This document shows positions 10,451 through 23,806 of a DNA stretch of 64,000 bases, piece by piece. Every line of letters begins with the position of its first letter. The first letter of the stretch is position 1. The position numbers and the translations under genes are program-made. Origin of the DNA: Mycteria americana (lineage: Eukaryota > Chordata > Aves > Ciconiiformes > Ciconiidae); the NCBI RefSeq assembly GCF_035582795.1, contig NC_134367.1, forward strand, positions 89,945,062 through 90,009,061, read 5' to 3'. The notes beneath the pieces are model-generated. The model searched no databases. It saw nothing but the letters and a program-made list of their open reading frames with translations, and was not told the DNA's origin.

Positions 10451-11469
10451 GTGAGTGGCCGCAGTGTGATGGAGTTCTGGGGAAGGGGAGAGAGAATCCT
10501 CCCAAACGTGTTTCCCTGCTCCCTGCCTCGTTTGTGCAGAAGGCAAAAGCGATCTGGCAATCACAGAGTAGTCTGGTCTTCAAATTAACGGCTCAAAAGT
10601 AGACTTCCTGTATGATTTTGTGCAAATTGCTTAATTTCTTATATCTTGTTTCTCTGTTTGTAAACTAAGAAATTAATATGTGCCCACTTACTAAACAAAG
10701 TCATTTTGTTTGACATATCTCTATTAAACAGAACCTGGGACTGAAAATTGTGGCTTTGCTATTCCCTGTCTGGTGGATCTGCATGTGGTGCAAAGAGGGG
10801 CTGGGCTGAATTTAGGAAAGATTGCAAATGCCTTGTCGAATGCACCAGTTCTTCATATCTGCAGTTTATTTTTAAATACTCTGCTCTTCTACACTGAGTG
10901 CTGTAATAGTCTTCCCTGTGCCTTAAGGGAAATGGACAGACTGTTCAGCTGGATGATGGGATAGACCTCAATCCATTTTTAAACTGGACTTTATGTTTTT
11001 AATAGCTTTTTTCTCTCTGTCTAATTAGTCTGATAATTCAGTAATTCATAGGACTTTTAGAACATCGAGCAAAACTTGGTATTCTTAGAGCAAGTGCTTA
11101 GTAATGTCCTAATTCAGCATTCCTTATCAAAGATTATTGATAACTGTGGCCACAGAAAAGTTAGGTATAGTTACTGTATTACCATGTTGTATTCCATATA
11201 TTTTAAGGTTAATTAAAGAATTTTGGAATTTTTTATTGCCAGTCAGAGCACTCAGGAGTGCTAGGGTCATCTTTGAATGGGCTATTCAGAGTAATTGAGA
11301 TTATTCAGAGGAGTGTTTGCTAAGTAAAGCCAAAATGCCCTGACATTCTTCATACACTAGAAATGATACACTTTTCTTCATATTTTTATTTACTTTAGCT
11401 TAGCACCTGCCTGCATTGAACCATAGATACCTATAGGATAAACTTATTAATTTTTTTTTTCCCATGTAG
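10451..11469 (+). other. CNST intron 1
   Basis: This is AT-rich sequence after the CpG island. A MIR-like relic lies near 10600-10690. No other element is recognised. Confidence 0.55.
10598..10690 (+). repeat. MIR-like SINE relic
   Basis: The stretch GTGCAAATTGCTTAATTTCT followed by TTTCTCTGTTTGTAAAC resembles the MIR core (GGGCAAGTTACTTAACCTCT ... TTTCCTCATCTGTAAAA). It is short and diverged. Confidence 0.45.
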
Positions 11470-11565
11470 AACTGCCAGATACATACTGAATCCCGCATGC
11501 ATAAAGGACTACCTCTTTCTGACCTGGTCATTATCCTTGAGAAACTTGGAAACCATAGGAAAATG
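11470..11565 (+). other. CNST: CNST non-coding exon 2 with uORF start
   Basis: A long T tract ending CCCATGTAG precedes this 96-base segment, which ends at AAAATG|GTAAGTTT. Both splice sites are strong. It lies between the CpG island and the first coding exon and is in the right place for a 5' UTR exon. Its only ATG, at 11497, opens a short frame that crosses the splice junction and stops at 23810-23812, before the main start codon. Transcript evidence is needed to prove it is used. Confidence 0.6.
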
Positions 11566-14500
11566 GTAAGTTTTGTACATTTTTTGTTTAAAAATTACAA
11601 CATAGAAAGTTGTTTAATACATTAAAGTGTATCCCAAGGACATTTGAACAGTTACTTTTAAGTTAATAGCTGATTGTGGTATATATTTTCTAGTTTAATC
11701 CAGCTGTTGCCACATGCAAATATTTGAATTTACAGTCTTACCTCATAGAGCCTTTGTAATTTAAGTGCATTGTTGGGTGCTCTGAAATTATTGTTTCCTT
11801 CTAATTATTGTTTTTTGAAAAAAATCAGAGAAGGAATCAAAAGGGTTACATGTTTGGTTGGATTCCAGCCTATGCTTGAACCAAAAGAGCTCATTAGTTG
11901 TATGGGTCAAAAAGATCAGTAAAGAGACATTTTTCTTCTCAATGGTTCTAAATGTCATTTGTATATACTTTTATTTGGCTCCATTTAAAGTTTATTTTTA
12001 AGTTAATATTAAAGCATTAGTCTTTTTGTATTATTTTGCTATGTATTAACCACTTAACCATAGTAAATATCAACAAGCATTTCTAAGTAAGGGGAGAAAT
12101 TGCAATAGTACATACATTTTTGTCTCAGTTTTTCAAACTCTTATGCCCGTACTTCATTTTAAGTCCAAATTCAGTAGAATTCCCATCTTGCACAAAAATA
12201 CCCAAGAGGTATGTGAATGGAAATTTACAGGATCATAATTTTTGTTGTTCTGGTAGTGATACTTATCATTAGAGTCTCCTATTTGGCTCAGAATACAGAT
12301 TAAGTTTGTTAGCATATAATTGTTTCAGAAACTCTTTTATCTTTCTATTTTATTCACCATATCCCATTTTATCATTAACTCATTGTAAAATTTAAGATTT
12401 ACTCGTAATATTGATTGTTCTTTTTTTTTTTTTATTATGCATATATTGAAAGGCTTACCTGTTACCAAATACCACCTCTAATGTGAATTTTAAAAAAAGT
12501 TTACAACAGAACTGATGTTCAGAAAAAGAGCTGGAAGAATCACTTAAGCATATTAGCTTCAGTAATGTGAAAATAAAATAACCTGCTACATGCTTGAATT
12601 AGAAGAAACATCTCTGTGCCTTGCTGAGATGCAGGATGTCACAGAATTATCGTTTTCACTTATTTTATTCAGCATACTTCAATAATCTCGCTGTAATACT
12701 TTGGATGGTCACCAAGGAAAATAGTAGGAGTGGTAAGAGATTTTTTCAAAAGTGCTGTAAGCACTGTGCACTCAGGAAAATAGACTCTAGGAAGAATTAT
12801 TTTAAAAAAATCAATCAGAGAGTAGCCTCATTCTTTTGTCCTCTTCCCTTGTCATCACCGTCCCTGACTCCAAGCCTATACATGCCCAAAGGAAATGTCC
12901 CAAGGTCTGAAGCAGCATTTAATCCTATACCACAATCTAGTTTGAGATCCAGTTAAGTTTGCAACCTGTGGGTTGTATTGGACATCTTCGAAGTGAAAAT
13001 CAGTCTTTATAGCGAGGTCAGCAATTTTGTATTTAGAGACACTATGCTCTATAAACCTTAACTTACTGCATTTCTATGTGTAATCTGTTGACAATGAAAA
13101 ATGGCTGGACACTTGGATTTGGGGGGGGTGGAGTTTTTTTGCTGTTTGGCCAAGCTATTAGTAGTAAGGGAAATAAGAATCCAAGGTTCTTTGGAAGCCT
13201 GCCTGCTCCATGTGACAGCACAGCTTCCAGCCTAGTGCTGAAAACCTGATTAATAGGGAATTACTGTCCATTAAAAGTGGGCTAGATCAATTGTGCAGAT
13301 CACTGGACAGTGAGTGCTCAGGTACTGATTAAGTGGAACTATCAAGTTAGTTCTCCTTTGAGATCATTTCTGGGCACTAGGTGTATGTTAATATAAGCTT
13401 ATTTGAAAAAAAAATGTGTTAAACCACTCCTCCTTTGCTATTTTTCTGTTGTAATAACACGTGTTTAATAGGAAAGCATTTTCACACCAGGTGCAGGTTG
13501 ACTTTGCAGCCTTACAAACACTGCAGCAAAGTTCACAGCTGACAAAAGAGCCATTCAGCACTAAAATAAACATTTTTAAATGAGCTGATGCCTTGAATTC
13601 TGTCCCTACTGATGCTAATAACAGTGTCCATGTCTTATTTTCCTTTATAATGAACAGTAAGCAGCAATATTTTTGACATTTTCAGTGGAGAGGCAAAGGG
13701 TTCTGTAGTGTGAAGACTGTTGCATAAGCTGTGTATTGTAAGGCATTTTGGCAGGGGTACAAACTTTCTCACTCTGTGCTATATCTGTTCTGTGTATACA
13801 GAGAAATTCAGTCCCTAGGGCTATCAATCTGGCATCTTTCATCAGCACTAAATTTACTGCAAATATTTTTTGTGTGCTTGCAAAAAAATGTGCTATTAAA
13901 CCTTTGTGGACAGGAGTAAAAACATTCAAATAGGTGCATCTTCTGTTTACTTCTCTCGGAATTCCTCTTCATTGAATTCTGCTGAGCATGTTCTGCTGAC
14001 TCTCAAATTCACTCAGCCCATGTTGTGTGTAAATCTTGTCATAAGTCTTTATTTTGAACGCTTTGGCAATGTTATCTTGCTCAAGAGCTTGTCATGCTAA
14101 AGATGTTTTTACTCTTTTTTACTTATTTATCTACTTACTGTAAAACTGTGATGTCTTTGAAAATGTGTTGCTAACTTATAAGGAAAGTGTAGAGGAGAAA
14201 TGATGTTCATGTCAAACATTTCTGTAGACAAATTTTGGTGTGTTGCACACTTGCTTTTTAGGAATGGAGTTGCTTAGAAGCATGAAGTTTTTTTCTGCTG
14301 TTGTTCCAATACACTGCTCCATCTGTCCAAACTGAATTGCTAACATGTGGCCTTATAATGTGAGCTTTAACGCTGCTTTTCTCCGTCCATGGGATTCATT
14401 TAATTTTCTTGTTTTATTTTGTTTGGAAAAATAACATTACACTGCAGGGCAAATTGAGATTAATTCAAAATAACTTTGGAATTAAAAAAACCCCAAACCT

Positions 14501-15504
14501 AATCCTGGTATTTGTTTTATCTTTGTAATATGAACATGTTAGGAAGATTTTTAGGTTCGCTTGGTGAATATGTCATTAAAATAATATGGAAATTTGTAGC
14601 GTACATTTTGGAGGTTTTTTCCTAATGGTTAAAACTTGGAATTTTGTGTGCATTTAGTCTCAAGGTGAGGGCATGGTGATCTTACCACTTTAGACCAACA
14701 TTTCAGCTGGACCTGCATCACAGTTCAGACGTTGTTCATTCTGTTGTTACAGTGTTCCAGTTGACTAACTGCAAAATAAACAAGTTGGGGCATATCTGTC
14801 CTGAAACTTACAAGTTTGTAAGCTGTTCGGTAATATTTTGGCTTCTTTATTCACATCTTTATAAAATAAAGCGAAGTTCACAGTGCAGAGCTTACACATT
14901 TGATCCCAGGAAGAATTTATGACAGCTGGCATATAAAATTACCCTTTATCCAATGTTGTTTTGGTAGCTGCTTAGTTTCTTATCTGGATTTCTCTTTTTC
15001 TCATGGAAGACTGTTAAAGTCTACTATTTTAGCACTGAAATATGACATCATTAGTACAAGGAGAAATAGTAATCGTTCAATGTCTCTATAGGCTGTAAAT
15101 CTCCTCCTGTCTTGGCATCATTTAAACTATCTCAGTTTGGGTTTTAAGTGAAATTAGTTTTTACCCTCTTACAGTACTGATGCTAGGTTTTATTAATGTT
15201 TGTGATATGTGGCACTTTCTAATGGAAAGATGCTTTTTTTTAATGGAAACTACTACTTAAAGTGGCCTGGATAATAAGAGTTTTCTGAAAAACTGATCTA
15301 AGACAAATTAAATCTCTGTTTACAGGCTCAGGTATTGCAAACATACATTCAAATTGTAATAGAAAAACTAGTAACTATGTGCTTTAGAAAACCTCTCCAG
15401 GATCTATTAATCAAAAATATGTGTAAATTATTAGAGACAGCTTACATAGCCAGCATCTATTTACACAATTAGAGCTGAAATGAATTACCTTAATAACTTC
15501 CTGT

Positions 15505-15615
15505 GGGAAAGGGGAGAGTTGAAACAGGACTCAAGGCTAAATTCACTACTGGGTTTAAGTGGTCGCAGCTTCGTTAACTTCAATCAAGTTACACCAGTGA
15601 TTAATTTGGGGAGGA
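15505..15615. repeat. Old amniote interspersed repeat (uncertain family)
   Basis: The segment around GTTAACTTCAATCAAGTTACACCAGTGAT resembles a motif repeated in many reptile and bird genomes (CATTGACTTCAATGGAGTTA then ACACCAG). The family is not identified with certainty. Confidence 0.35.
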
Positions 15616-16617
15616 TTGTGATTCGTTTAACATAGGTCTTCTGGGTTATATGTGATTGAGTTCTCACTCATGCATTTAAGGGCAAAAAAACTTGACCAAA
15701 TTTAAGTGTCTATTTTGTACTTCTTTACAGTTCTTGTATGGTCCCTTTTACCAAAGTATCTATTTCACAGTCTTTTTAATGTATTCATCTTTGTTACGTC
15801 CCTGTGAAATAAAGCAGTATTTTGTAGTTAAGAAATGCAGTAAGATGATGTAACAGTTTGACAGACTTCATGGAGGAGAAAATCCTCCTCAAAGAAAGGA
15901 TTTGATCTCAGCATTTGTATCTGACACTGAATAACGTAGAAACTAGACCATCCTTCCCTTCTGAAATATAAAAACAACTGATGCAACATTTTGATAAAGC
16001 TGCTGGATATTCTGATTTCTAATTATGACAGTTATTGAAGCTCTAACAATTAGCTCTGTTCTTAACTAACCTTCTGGTTGGACCTGCAGGTTTGATAACA
16101 AAGGGACCTCAAGTACGTAGTACTTGCAGACAAGAATTGTTTCATAAATTTTATGGACAGATTTCCATTCTATTTGTGGTTGCTTCTAGCCTTGATATGA
16201 TTTAGGACTTAACTGAATATTTTGACCATGCTAATTTTCTTTGTATTGATGAGGTCCATAAAACTTGCTCATCTCTCAAGTGTAAATTATGGAATTCAAT
16301 CCCACTATGAAATTCAACTGTCAGAAAGTCTTTAACACTCTTGTTTCTTCAGATGGACAATTTTTAGATAATTGCCTCATTCTTCTTGCATCTCCATTTC
16401 AAGGGACTGTATTCTGTCATTTCTGCCTTTTCATGTATGTTTAAAGTTGTTACCTGAGATCATGAGGGATTTTGGATCATTGTGTGTTTTTAGCAACCTC
16501 TTATGAGGTGGTAGGAGGTATCAGCTTTCTCAGGTCCTGGTAGAGTAAAGATTTGGGTAAGAGTGAGCTGAGCTGATTAGTTCTCATAAAAATAGTCTGT
16601 ACTGATTTGCAGGACTT

Positions 16618-16651
16618 CCCTCCCCACCCCCCCCACCCCCACCCCACCCCC
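16618..16651 (-). repeat. C-rich tract; G-quadruplex potential on the minus strand
   Basis: Six runs of three to eight C are separated by single T or A bases. The minus strand therefore carries six G runs with one-base loops, a strong quadruplex-forming pattern. It is also a low-complexity tract, and its length may be assembly- or individual-dependent. Confidence 0.8.
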
Positions 16652-16854
16652 AAGAAAAAAGTACCCAGCCTAGAAAAGATGCATAAATTTGTCTAGTAGG
16701 AAGTTTTTAATTTTTGTTATACTTTGTAATCAAACCTGTGCACATGTTCTGAAATATAACAACAATCTGGGAGTTGTTCAATTAGAAGGAAAACATAAAA
16801 ATCAAAAAAGGCAAATTACTTCTCCTCATAAGACTTAAAAGGAGATTTGTGCGT

Positions 16855-17000
16855 CCCAAGGCAGGACCAGTTACTCATAGGTTATTCCTGACCAGTGTTT
16901 GTCTAGACTGTTTATGAAAGTGCTGCAGTGATGGGAGTTCTCCATCCTCCTAAAACAGACTATTCTACTGTCTTTCTGCCCATATCTAAGATACATTCTG
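16855..17000 (-). mobile_element. CR1 LINE relic (3' region)
   Basis: The text TTATTCCTGACCAGTGTTTG, then TCTAGACTGTTTATGAAAG and GATGGGAGTTCTCCATCCTC, matches the 3' part of CR1 read backwards. The copy is diverged and truncated at both ends. Confidence 0.6.
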
Positions 17001-18954
17001 GTGTTTTGCTGCAGACAAGAACAAAAAATGAACACATCAAATGGTGAGGTCCCCTTTTATTCTTACACCATTCAGTGACATTTTTCCTAGTGAAGCTTGA
17101 AACCTAAAACTTCAGACACTTGGGGGACTGATCGTTGTGTATTTTGAGTGCTGAAAAAGAGCTTGTTTGTGTGAAATTTTCATTTGAACTCTGTCGTATG
17201 TTCTAATAAAATATACTATTTGTTCCCAGACAAATCTCTTGTATTTGGCTGCTGACTGAAAGATATTTTTATAGTAATGTTAAATGTGGAAGAGTAGATT
17301 ATGCCTGGCAGTATATGTTTATCATTGTTTATTAAAGCTGTGAATAAGCAGTATGACTAGGAAGCTTAGAAGTTGAAAATAGCATGTGGAACTTCCTCTC
17401 GAAACCTCGCTATTTCTGCTGTTCATAGATGTAAAGATCATCATGCCTTTAAATGCCACTGCCACTTGAGAAATGTCACTTCAATGTCAGAAAGTGCCAA
17501 ACCACCAAAGTGTTCATGCTCAGACATTTTTGTAAATTCAGTGAAATTAGATAAACCACTCCTGCATCTGAATACTTCTTGGAGGACAGCAGACTTAACA
17601 CATTTGAAGAGATATACCTCCTAAACCATGTATCTGACACAGAAGCGGAAAACACATATAAAGATATTTTTACCCCTAGTTTCAAAGCTGAACATAGGGC
17701 AGACTGAGCAGTTAGGAGGATGTTAATTAGGTTCTCTCATAGCGAGGCTATCCAGTAATGGGATTGTACGTAAGACTGTCTTGTGAAATGATAAACTACT
17801 CCTAAGTCCATGCTAAGACAGCACAACAGCATGGTAACTTTTTTCTGCAGAGTTGTCAGGTTGGATAATGGAAGTATACGCATAAATATTTTTATTTCCC
17901 TTTCTTTAGAAACAGTAGCATTCCAACCATTAGGTGTTGCACATAAAACACAACGCAGAGCAGAATTCTTCTAGCTGGAAGTGATCTGGCTTTGTGAGAT
18001 GATTTTAACTAAATGAATTGGCTACCTTCTTTACCTGCTGTCTCTTTCCTTCTGCAGCAAATTGTGCAATGGTCAAGTACATCTTCAACAACTTGTGCTT
18101 TTGTCTGTTTTTTTTTTTCTGGCTGTGGTGAGGCAACGGCACTCTGAAGCAATCTGGTCATAATATTCCAGGTTTCTTTAGGTGTATCTTGGCTTCCCCA
18201 TCAGCAGGAGGAGCAAACAGTTGTAGAGAAATTGCATTTGCACTTTCTCAAAAGAACACATGGGCTTTTTGTTTATTAGCTCCTGTAACAGCACAGTAGG
18301 CATTGTCCTTTTTCTTGCAAGTTAACGAACTCATAATGGTATGTTTTATGTAGTTTTTAGGTAGTGCCATGTAGCTACTCTGTCATCTTGAGTTTCCTCT
18401 CCATTGCTGCATCTTCATTTTGGTAGTAAATGTAATTGTTCATAAAATGAGATCAGTGTTCTTCCTTGTATGTGGAAATTAATGTGCAATAATAAGAATC
18501 TGCAGTACATATTTTGATTTTTGTATGGCCATGATAGTTTTCATATTGGTTTGTATTAATTTGTAGAAGATTATTTAACAATATGAAATGAGATACTAAC
18601 ATTTAAATGTGGTCTTGTAATGTATATTTACACCAGCTATCAGAAAGATCAACAGGTTTATTCTTTTTAAGAAATATATGGGTTAGGTTTAGTCATTCTT
18701 TAAATTTCAGTGTTTCTAGTCTTCCTTTTTTGTTCTAGTGGTAGAAGCACCAACTCTGTAAAGATAATGGTTTTAAAAAAAATTCGGTTTCCTTTTCACA
18801 GAATCAGCATGATTTTTTTTTTCTCTAGGATTTGTGAAGCTGCTTGTATTTAAAAAAAAAAAATAAAAGACAAAACCCCTGCAACAATAAAGAAAATTAA
18901 ATTCCCTTAATCCTAGATACTATCTATTTTTTTATGTGTCCTTAAACCTGAGAC

Positions 18955-19060
18955 TTGCTTAATTTCTTCTTTAAAAGGATGGGGATTCCACAACATCTCT
19001 AGACAGCCTGTTTGGTTGTTTATATGGCAACCTTTTCTAGGCTGAATAACTGTTAGCATG
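18955..19060 (-). mobile_element. CR1 LINE relic (3' region)
   Basis: GGATGGGGATTCCACAACAT followed by CTCTAGACAGCCTGTTTGG is the complement of the conserved CR1 3' segment. The rest is diverged. Confidence 0.6.
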
Positions 19061-21788
19061 TGTAGTGCTGTCCCTTCCTCTCTAAAACTCTTACCTCGCT
19101 GTGATCTAGGTTCTCTTGTTTGTGTACATCTTGTTTTGTGTATATTGTGCACAAAACAAAAATACATGGCTGTAATTGATTAGTGTCTGGTAGGACATAA
19201 TGAATTCTCTTGTGCCTGTAACACTTGCTGTATTATATCTCAGGAGAAAAAAAACACTTGGACTCGTGGTCAGTTTTCTGTTTGGTATCTCTTTGAGATA
19301 CTTTTCATCAGAGCAGAATGACTGGTTAATCCCTGTTTCATATAGATGTGCTTCATTTATTCTAAAAGATACTGCATGTTCTGTTTGTCTTAGTGAATTT
19401 CATGTTATTCCTTTTGGAGCACTTATTGCTACAATTAATTTTGAATTAAGTCCTCAAAAATACTTATGACTGCTTCTAACTGCAGATTTTATATAGCTAT
19501 TGTGTTTTATCATCAAAGTTAATGAAAAGATTGAGTATAAGCAACACTGGGAACCAATCTGAAATGCCCATTCAATTTGAATAGAGCAATATAGGTGATA
19601 TAATGGGAAAACTGCAAAGAATTAAAAGACTTAAATCTCCCTAATTAACATAGAATAATTAAGCAGCATGAGAATGAGAGATGGAAAATAGTGTCTTCAG
19701 CAGAGGAGCTATATGAAGGCAGTCAAATGGAATAAAAAAATGATTTGCCATAAACTTTTTGAATGTTAGAACCTTTTTAGCCCTTTGCCGGCAGATACAG
19801 GGTTATGATCCTGATCTGTTCTGTAAGATACTTCTGAGATCAGTAAATGAAGTACTATGTTATATATTCAGTAAACATTCACAAAACCCACCGCTTTCCA
19901 GGACAGAGGAGCTGTGTTAGTATGAGGGTTTGAGGGGGATGTTGTTTGTTGGTGGTTTTGGTTTGTTTTTTTTAATGCCGTTTTCAAATTTTGGCTGTGC
20001 CAGGTCAGGAAAGATCCCAGTTCTTCCCTTTTTTTCAGAATATAATCCAAACAACTGTATTTAAGGTTATGTTTCCTTAGTAAGGATAGATGGAAGAAAG
20101 GCTCTGTACACACACAGAAATGAGTAACTAAAAAAGTTGTTGAAATTCTATGAAGTTATATGAAGTACATGAAACAGAACACTGAACAGCACAGGCTTTT
20201 AGAATTGAAATTGACCTAAAATAGAAGTCAGTACCATACTATTTCTGTAATGTGCATACTTTTTGTCCTAAAGCAAACAAACATACAACTAATTTCTTCA
20301 AGACAGACTTTGTCTTTTAGCCACTTGGCAAGTATTTTCCATCTTATTTTTGATTTGTGCTATAATCACCATGATTATATATGCCAATTGAATGAATCTG
20401 TGTGGCAAATAGAACTGAAGCACTTTCATTCATCAGCACCTTTTAACAGAGGTCAGCACAGTTCTACTCAGTGTTAGCTTTCATTTCAATTTTGGGCAAC
20501 CAGTGAAGGGAGGAAAGATGTGCCTAGGAAGAAACAAACATTTTTTTTCTTAGCATGTTGTTTGTGTGTACAATTCATTTCAATGGCAAAACAGTAAATA
20601 CAGTAACTGCATGTTAATGGTCTGTTAAATATAGTTCAAATCACTAGTGATTTTAATTCCATTTTTGTGTATAAATAAGTGTTTCTACTTGTGCTTTTAG
20701 ACAGAGCTAAAGTTCATTCTCACAGGATTTAGCTTCACTTTCGTACCTGCCTGGTGCCTTGGTAAAGTCAAAAGGAATAGCAGATGGCAACGTTGAAAAC
20801 CAGGAAGGAAAAAAAGTTTGATCTGGGGGAAAAAAAATCCTTTTAAAAGATCAAGGCCAAGACTGTTCTAAATTCTTTGAACTAGCTCTTTCTGGATTTT
20901 CATTCTCTAAGGAGTCATAAGGGTTGTAGAAAGGAATAGATTTTCAGGGCTACTTTTGTTTGGAGAAATACTGAGTTTCAAACAATAAACCAATAAATGT
21001 TGATCTGTGCTAGCCGCAGAAGCTCTTCAGCTTCTCAGCTAGAGAAGGACTATCATTTTAGCCACATGTTAAAAGGAAATGAGTTAATATTTTCTATCAA
21101 AATGTTAGCTTCCTCTATAGAAAATGTCAGTTGTCAAAAGCATCTTGTCCTCATTTTGCACAATCTAGTAGGAAACACCTTGTTCAAATGCATTTACGTT
21201 TCTGTTTCCCTGTGATAGCTGCTGAAAGGATAAACTGTTGTCTACTGATAGAAGTAAGAGAGTGGTGGTAGGACATCCTGATTTTTAATTATTGCTGTTA
21301 AAACTAATTCCTCATTGGATTTGGGCAATTTACTTCCACCTGTTTTGTTTGATGTATCATTTAATCTATGAGCTGCAGAGGGCAGCGGTAGTTATTATTT
21401 CATATGCTAGGAAGAGTAAGAAGTGAACCTTTCAAGTTTAACACTACGTTTGGGATTTTTTTTTTTTTTTAATGCTTTAGAAGTTATCAATAAATCAACA
21501 TAACTATAGTGTGGGTGCCCGTAAAGAATATCTTCTAGTTCTGATTCTTGCTGGTCTGATTAAAGTTCTGTCCTCCTTTTAACCTTTCATTTTGTGTTTA
21601 ACTCTCTTCGAGAGAAAAGGGCTTGATTAAGGAACAACCTTCTAATGAACAGATGCATTCTCCAGATGCGTATCTCCTCTAGAGTTCCCTTCTTTGTCTT
21701 TCTGGTGCTCAAGGAAAGTCATTTCTCTTATTTGGTTCCCAAAGGAAAATAGGGCTTGCATCTCTAGTGTACAATTCATTATCCTCCT

Positions 21789-22038
21789 AGAATAGAATAG
21801 CCTATTTGAGTTGGAAGGGACCTACAACGATCATCTAGTCCAACTGCCTGACCAATTCAGGGTTGATCAAAAGTTAAAGCATGTTGTTAAGGGCATTGTC
21901 CAAATGCCTCTTAAACATTGACAGGCTTAGGGCATCGACCATATCTCTAGGAAGCCTGTTGCAGTGTTTGACCACCCTCTCAGTAACGAAATGCTTCTTA
22001 ATGTCCAGTCTAAACCTCCCCAGTGCAGCTTCTATGTT
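21789..22038 (-). mobile_element. CR1 LINE 3' end
   Basis: Reading the plus strand gives the complement of the CR1 tail: AGTTGGAAGGGACCTACAAC, then GATCATCTAGTCCAACTGCC, then CAGTGTTTGACCACCCTCTC. The terminal ATTCTATT-like octamers lie at 21790-21800. It is 5' truncated or internally deleted next to the next entry. Confidence 0.85.
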
Positions 22039-22244
22039 ATAGGATAGGCAGTATTTTTTGTTAGACTGGTATGGCTGGAAATGGTTAACAAGTTCTTCAG
22101 GTTGGAAGCAGAGATGGAGTTGTCCTAGTTGGTGCTGACTTTCGCTTTTGTGTTGCCCAGCTGGTGGTGGCTTGTCGCCCTCTGCATGCTTCCCTGGAAC
22201 TCCTCATGGGGTCTATTTATCTAGCCTTTGTACTTTGTATGCTT

Positions 22245-22580
22245 GTCTGTGAGGATGTTGTTGAAGACAGCGTCAAAAGCCTTTCCAAAGTCAAGGTAAA
22301 CAGCATCCATTCTTCTCCCCACCTCTGCTGAGCCAGTCACCTCTTTGTAGAAGCCTATCAAGTTGGTTAAGCACTATTTACCCATCATAAATCCACGCTG
22401 ACTACTCTTGATGACCTTCCTGTCCTTCATATATTTGAAAATGGTTTCTAGGATTACTTGCTATATCTACCTTCCAGGGATTGAGGTGAGGCTGAGCAGC
22501 CTGTAGCTCCCTGAATCCTCCTCCTTGTCCTTCTCTAAAGTAGGAGTGACATTTTCTCTTTTCCAGTCCTTTTAGCAACT
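22245..22580 (-). mobile_element. CR1 LINE ORF2 (reverse transcriptase) fragment
   Basis: GTCAAAAGCCTTTCCAAAGT, then ATAAATCCACGCTGACTACT, then GAGGCTGAGCAGCCTGTAGC is the complement of the CR1 ORF2 segment coding for the reverse transcriptase region. The same segment order is seen in the longer copy at 31.3-33.1 kb. It is separated from the 3' piece by about 200 bases that I do not recognise as CR1. The two may be one element with an internal rearrangement. Confidence 0.75.
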
Positions 22581-23806
22581 ACAAAGGTTGTGGAGGAGTA
22601 ATTTTGGGAAAATCTTTTTAGTAATCTTTAACAGAAATATGTTTCTGTGTATGAAGGAAAACCTACTTATTCTTGAAAGCTTTTTTTCCAATTTTCTGCA
22701 ATTTGAATTCTTCTAGCAAGTAAAATGAAACATTATCTTGATATTTAGCAAGTGTGTATTTCAGTTATTTCAGTTGTATGTACCAGGACATGAGACTGAA
22801 GAAAGCCTGGTGAGGAGAGGTTTCCTAAAACGCCTTTTTATTTAAAGGAAAGGATAGGAAGCTGCTGTAGGAGGCTTGTCTAAGCTCTTCTATAATACAA
22901 GAGTGCTTGCTGATTTTTGGCTTCACTATTTAAAACACATGAGTTAAATCTAATGAGATGTACGTAATGGAGCTGTATTTATTTCATCTATATCATTGCT
23001 AATTAAACCAGCAGTATTGCCATGCTTCTAAAAGCTAAAGATAGAAACTGATACAATAACAGTCCTGTATAACTACCATGTAACTCTGCTGCTAAGTAAC
23101 CCATTTTTTCCTGTGAATATGCATCTAATTGCAGCATTGATTAGAGTTGCATGTTCACAAAAAGGGAAAATTGACCCCTGCTGAGAGTAGGTGGAGGATT
23201 AAGGTTTTTTTATTAACAAACCATCTGCTTCTGTGTATACTGAAGACATGTTGAATGTTTTCTTGAAAATAAAGTGACAATCTGAGTCAATAAACAGGTT
23301 CTACTTGCATCTAATTCTTATAACAGTTAATCTATCTGCATATTTTATGTGATACCATCACTGACAGAATCAAAAGTTGTTCTCCTTTTATTCCTCCCTG
23401 GTTTATTTTTATTTCAGGCAAACTATGATCTTATGTGACAAGAATGCTTTTGTTTTAACCATGGATTTAAAGCGGGGTGGTTTCTGTTTATCTTTTTGTT
23501 TTTCTTGTTACCCCAGCTGTAACGCTGTGAGCACTGCTGTAATAATCAGCTGTGCTATTGGTCAGGTAACTGGAACTGATTATAATTGGATAGAAATACA
23601 AGTTTATAGATTATTTTTTCTATGTAGATATGCTTTGCTTTAAGACTTACAATGGGGCAATGGATTACTGTTTGAAAGAATTTCCCTATACTTTTAAACT
23701 GTATCACTTGGCTAACGTGATTCTTTATTGGCTGGCATTAAGTACGAGGTTATTTATCCATTATAATATACGTATTATAAATGCTTCTTCTGGTTTTATA
23801 TTTTAG

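Larger units (their letters stand above)
11566..23806 (+). other. CNST intron 2 (12.2 kb)
   Basis: This is a long AT-rich intron. It contains CR1 relics at about 16855-17000, 18955-19060 and 21789-22580, an old interspersed repeat near 15505-15610, and a C-rich tract at 16618-16651. Open frames here are under 115 codons, lack homology I recognise and are treated as chance. Confidence 0.7.

Noticed and set aside
12621..12956. 111-codon plus-strand frame in CNST intron 2.
   Set aside because: There is no recognisable domain, promoter or splice context; chance is likely in 12 kb of intron.
23377..23643. 88-codon plus-strand frame just before CNST exon 3.
   Set aside because: Its translation is hydrophobic and T-rich from composition, it has no matching splice signals to exon 3, and it shows no consortin homology.
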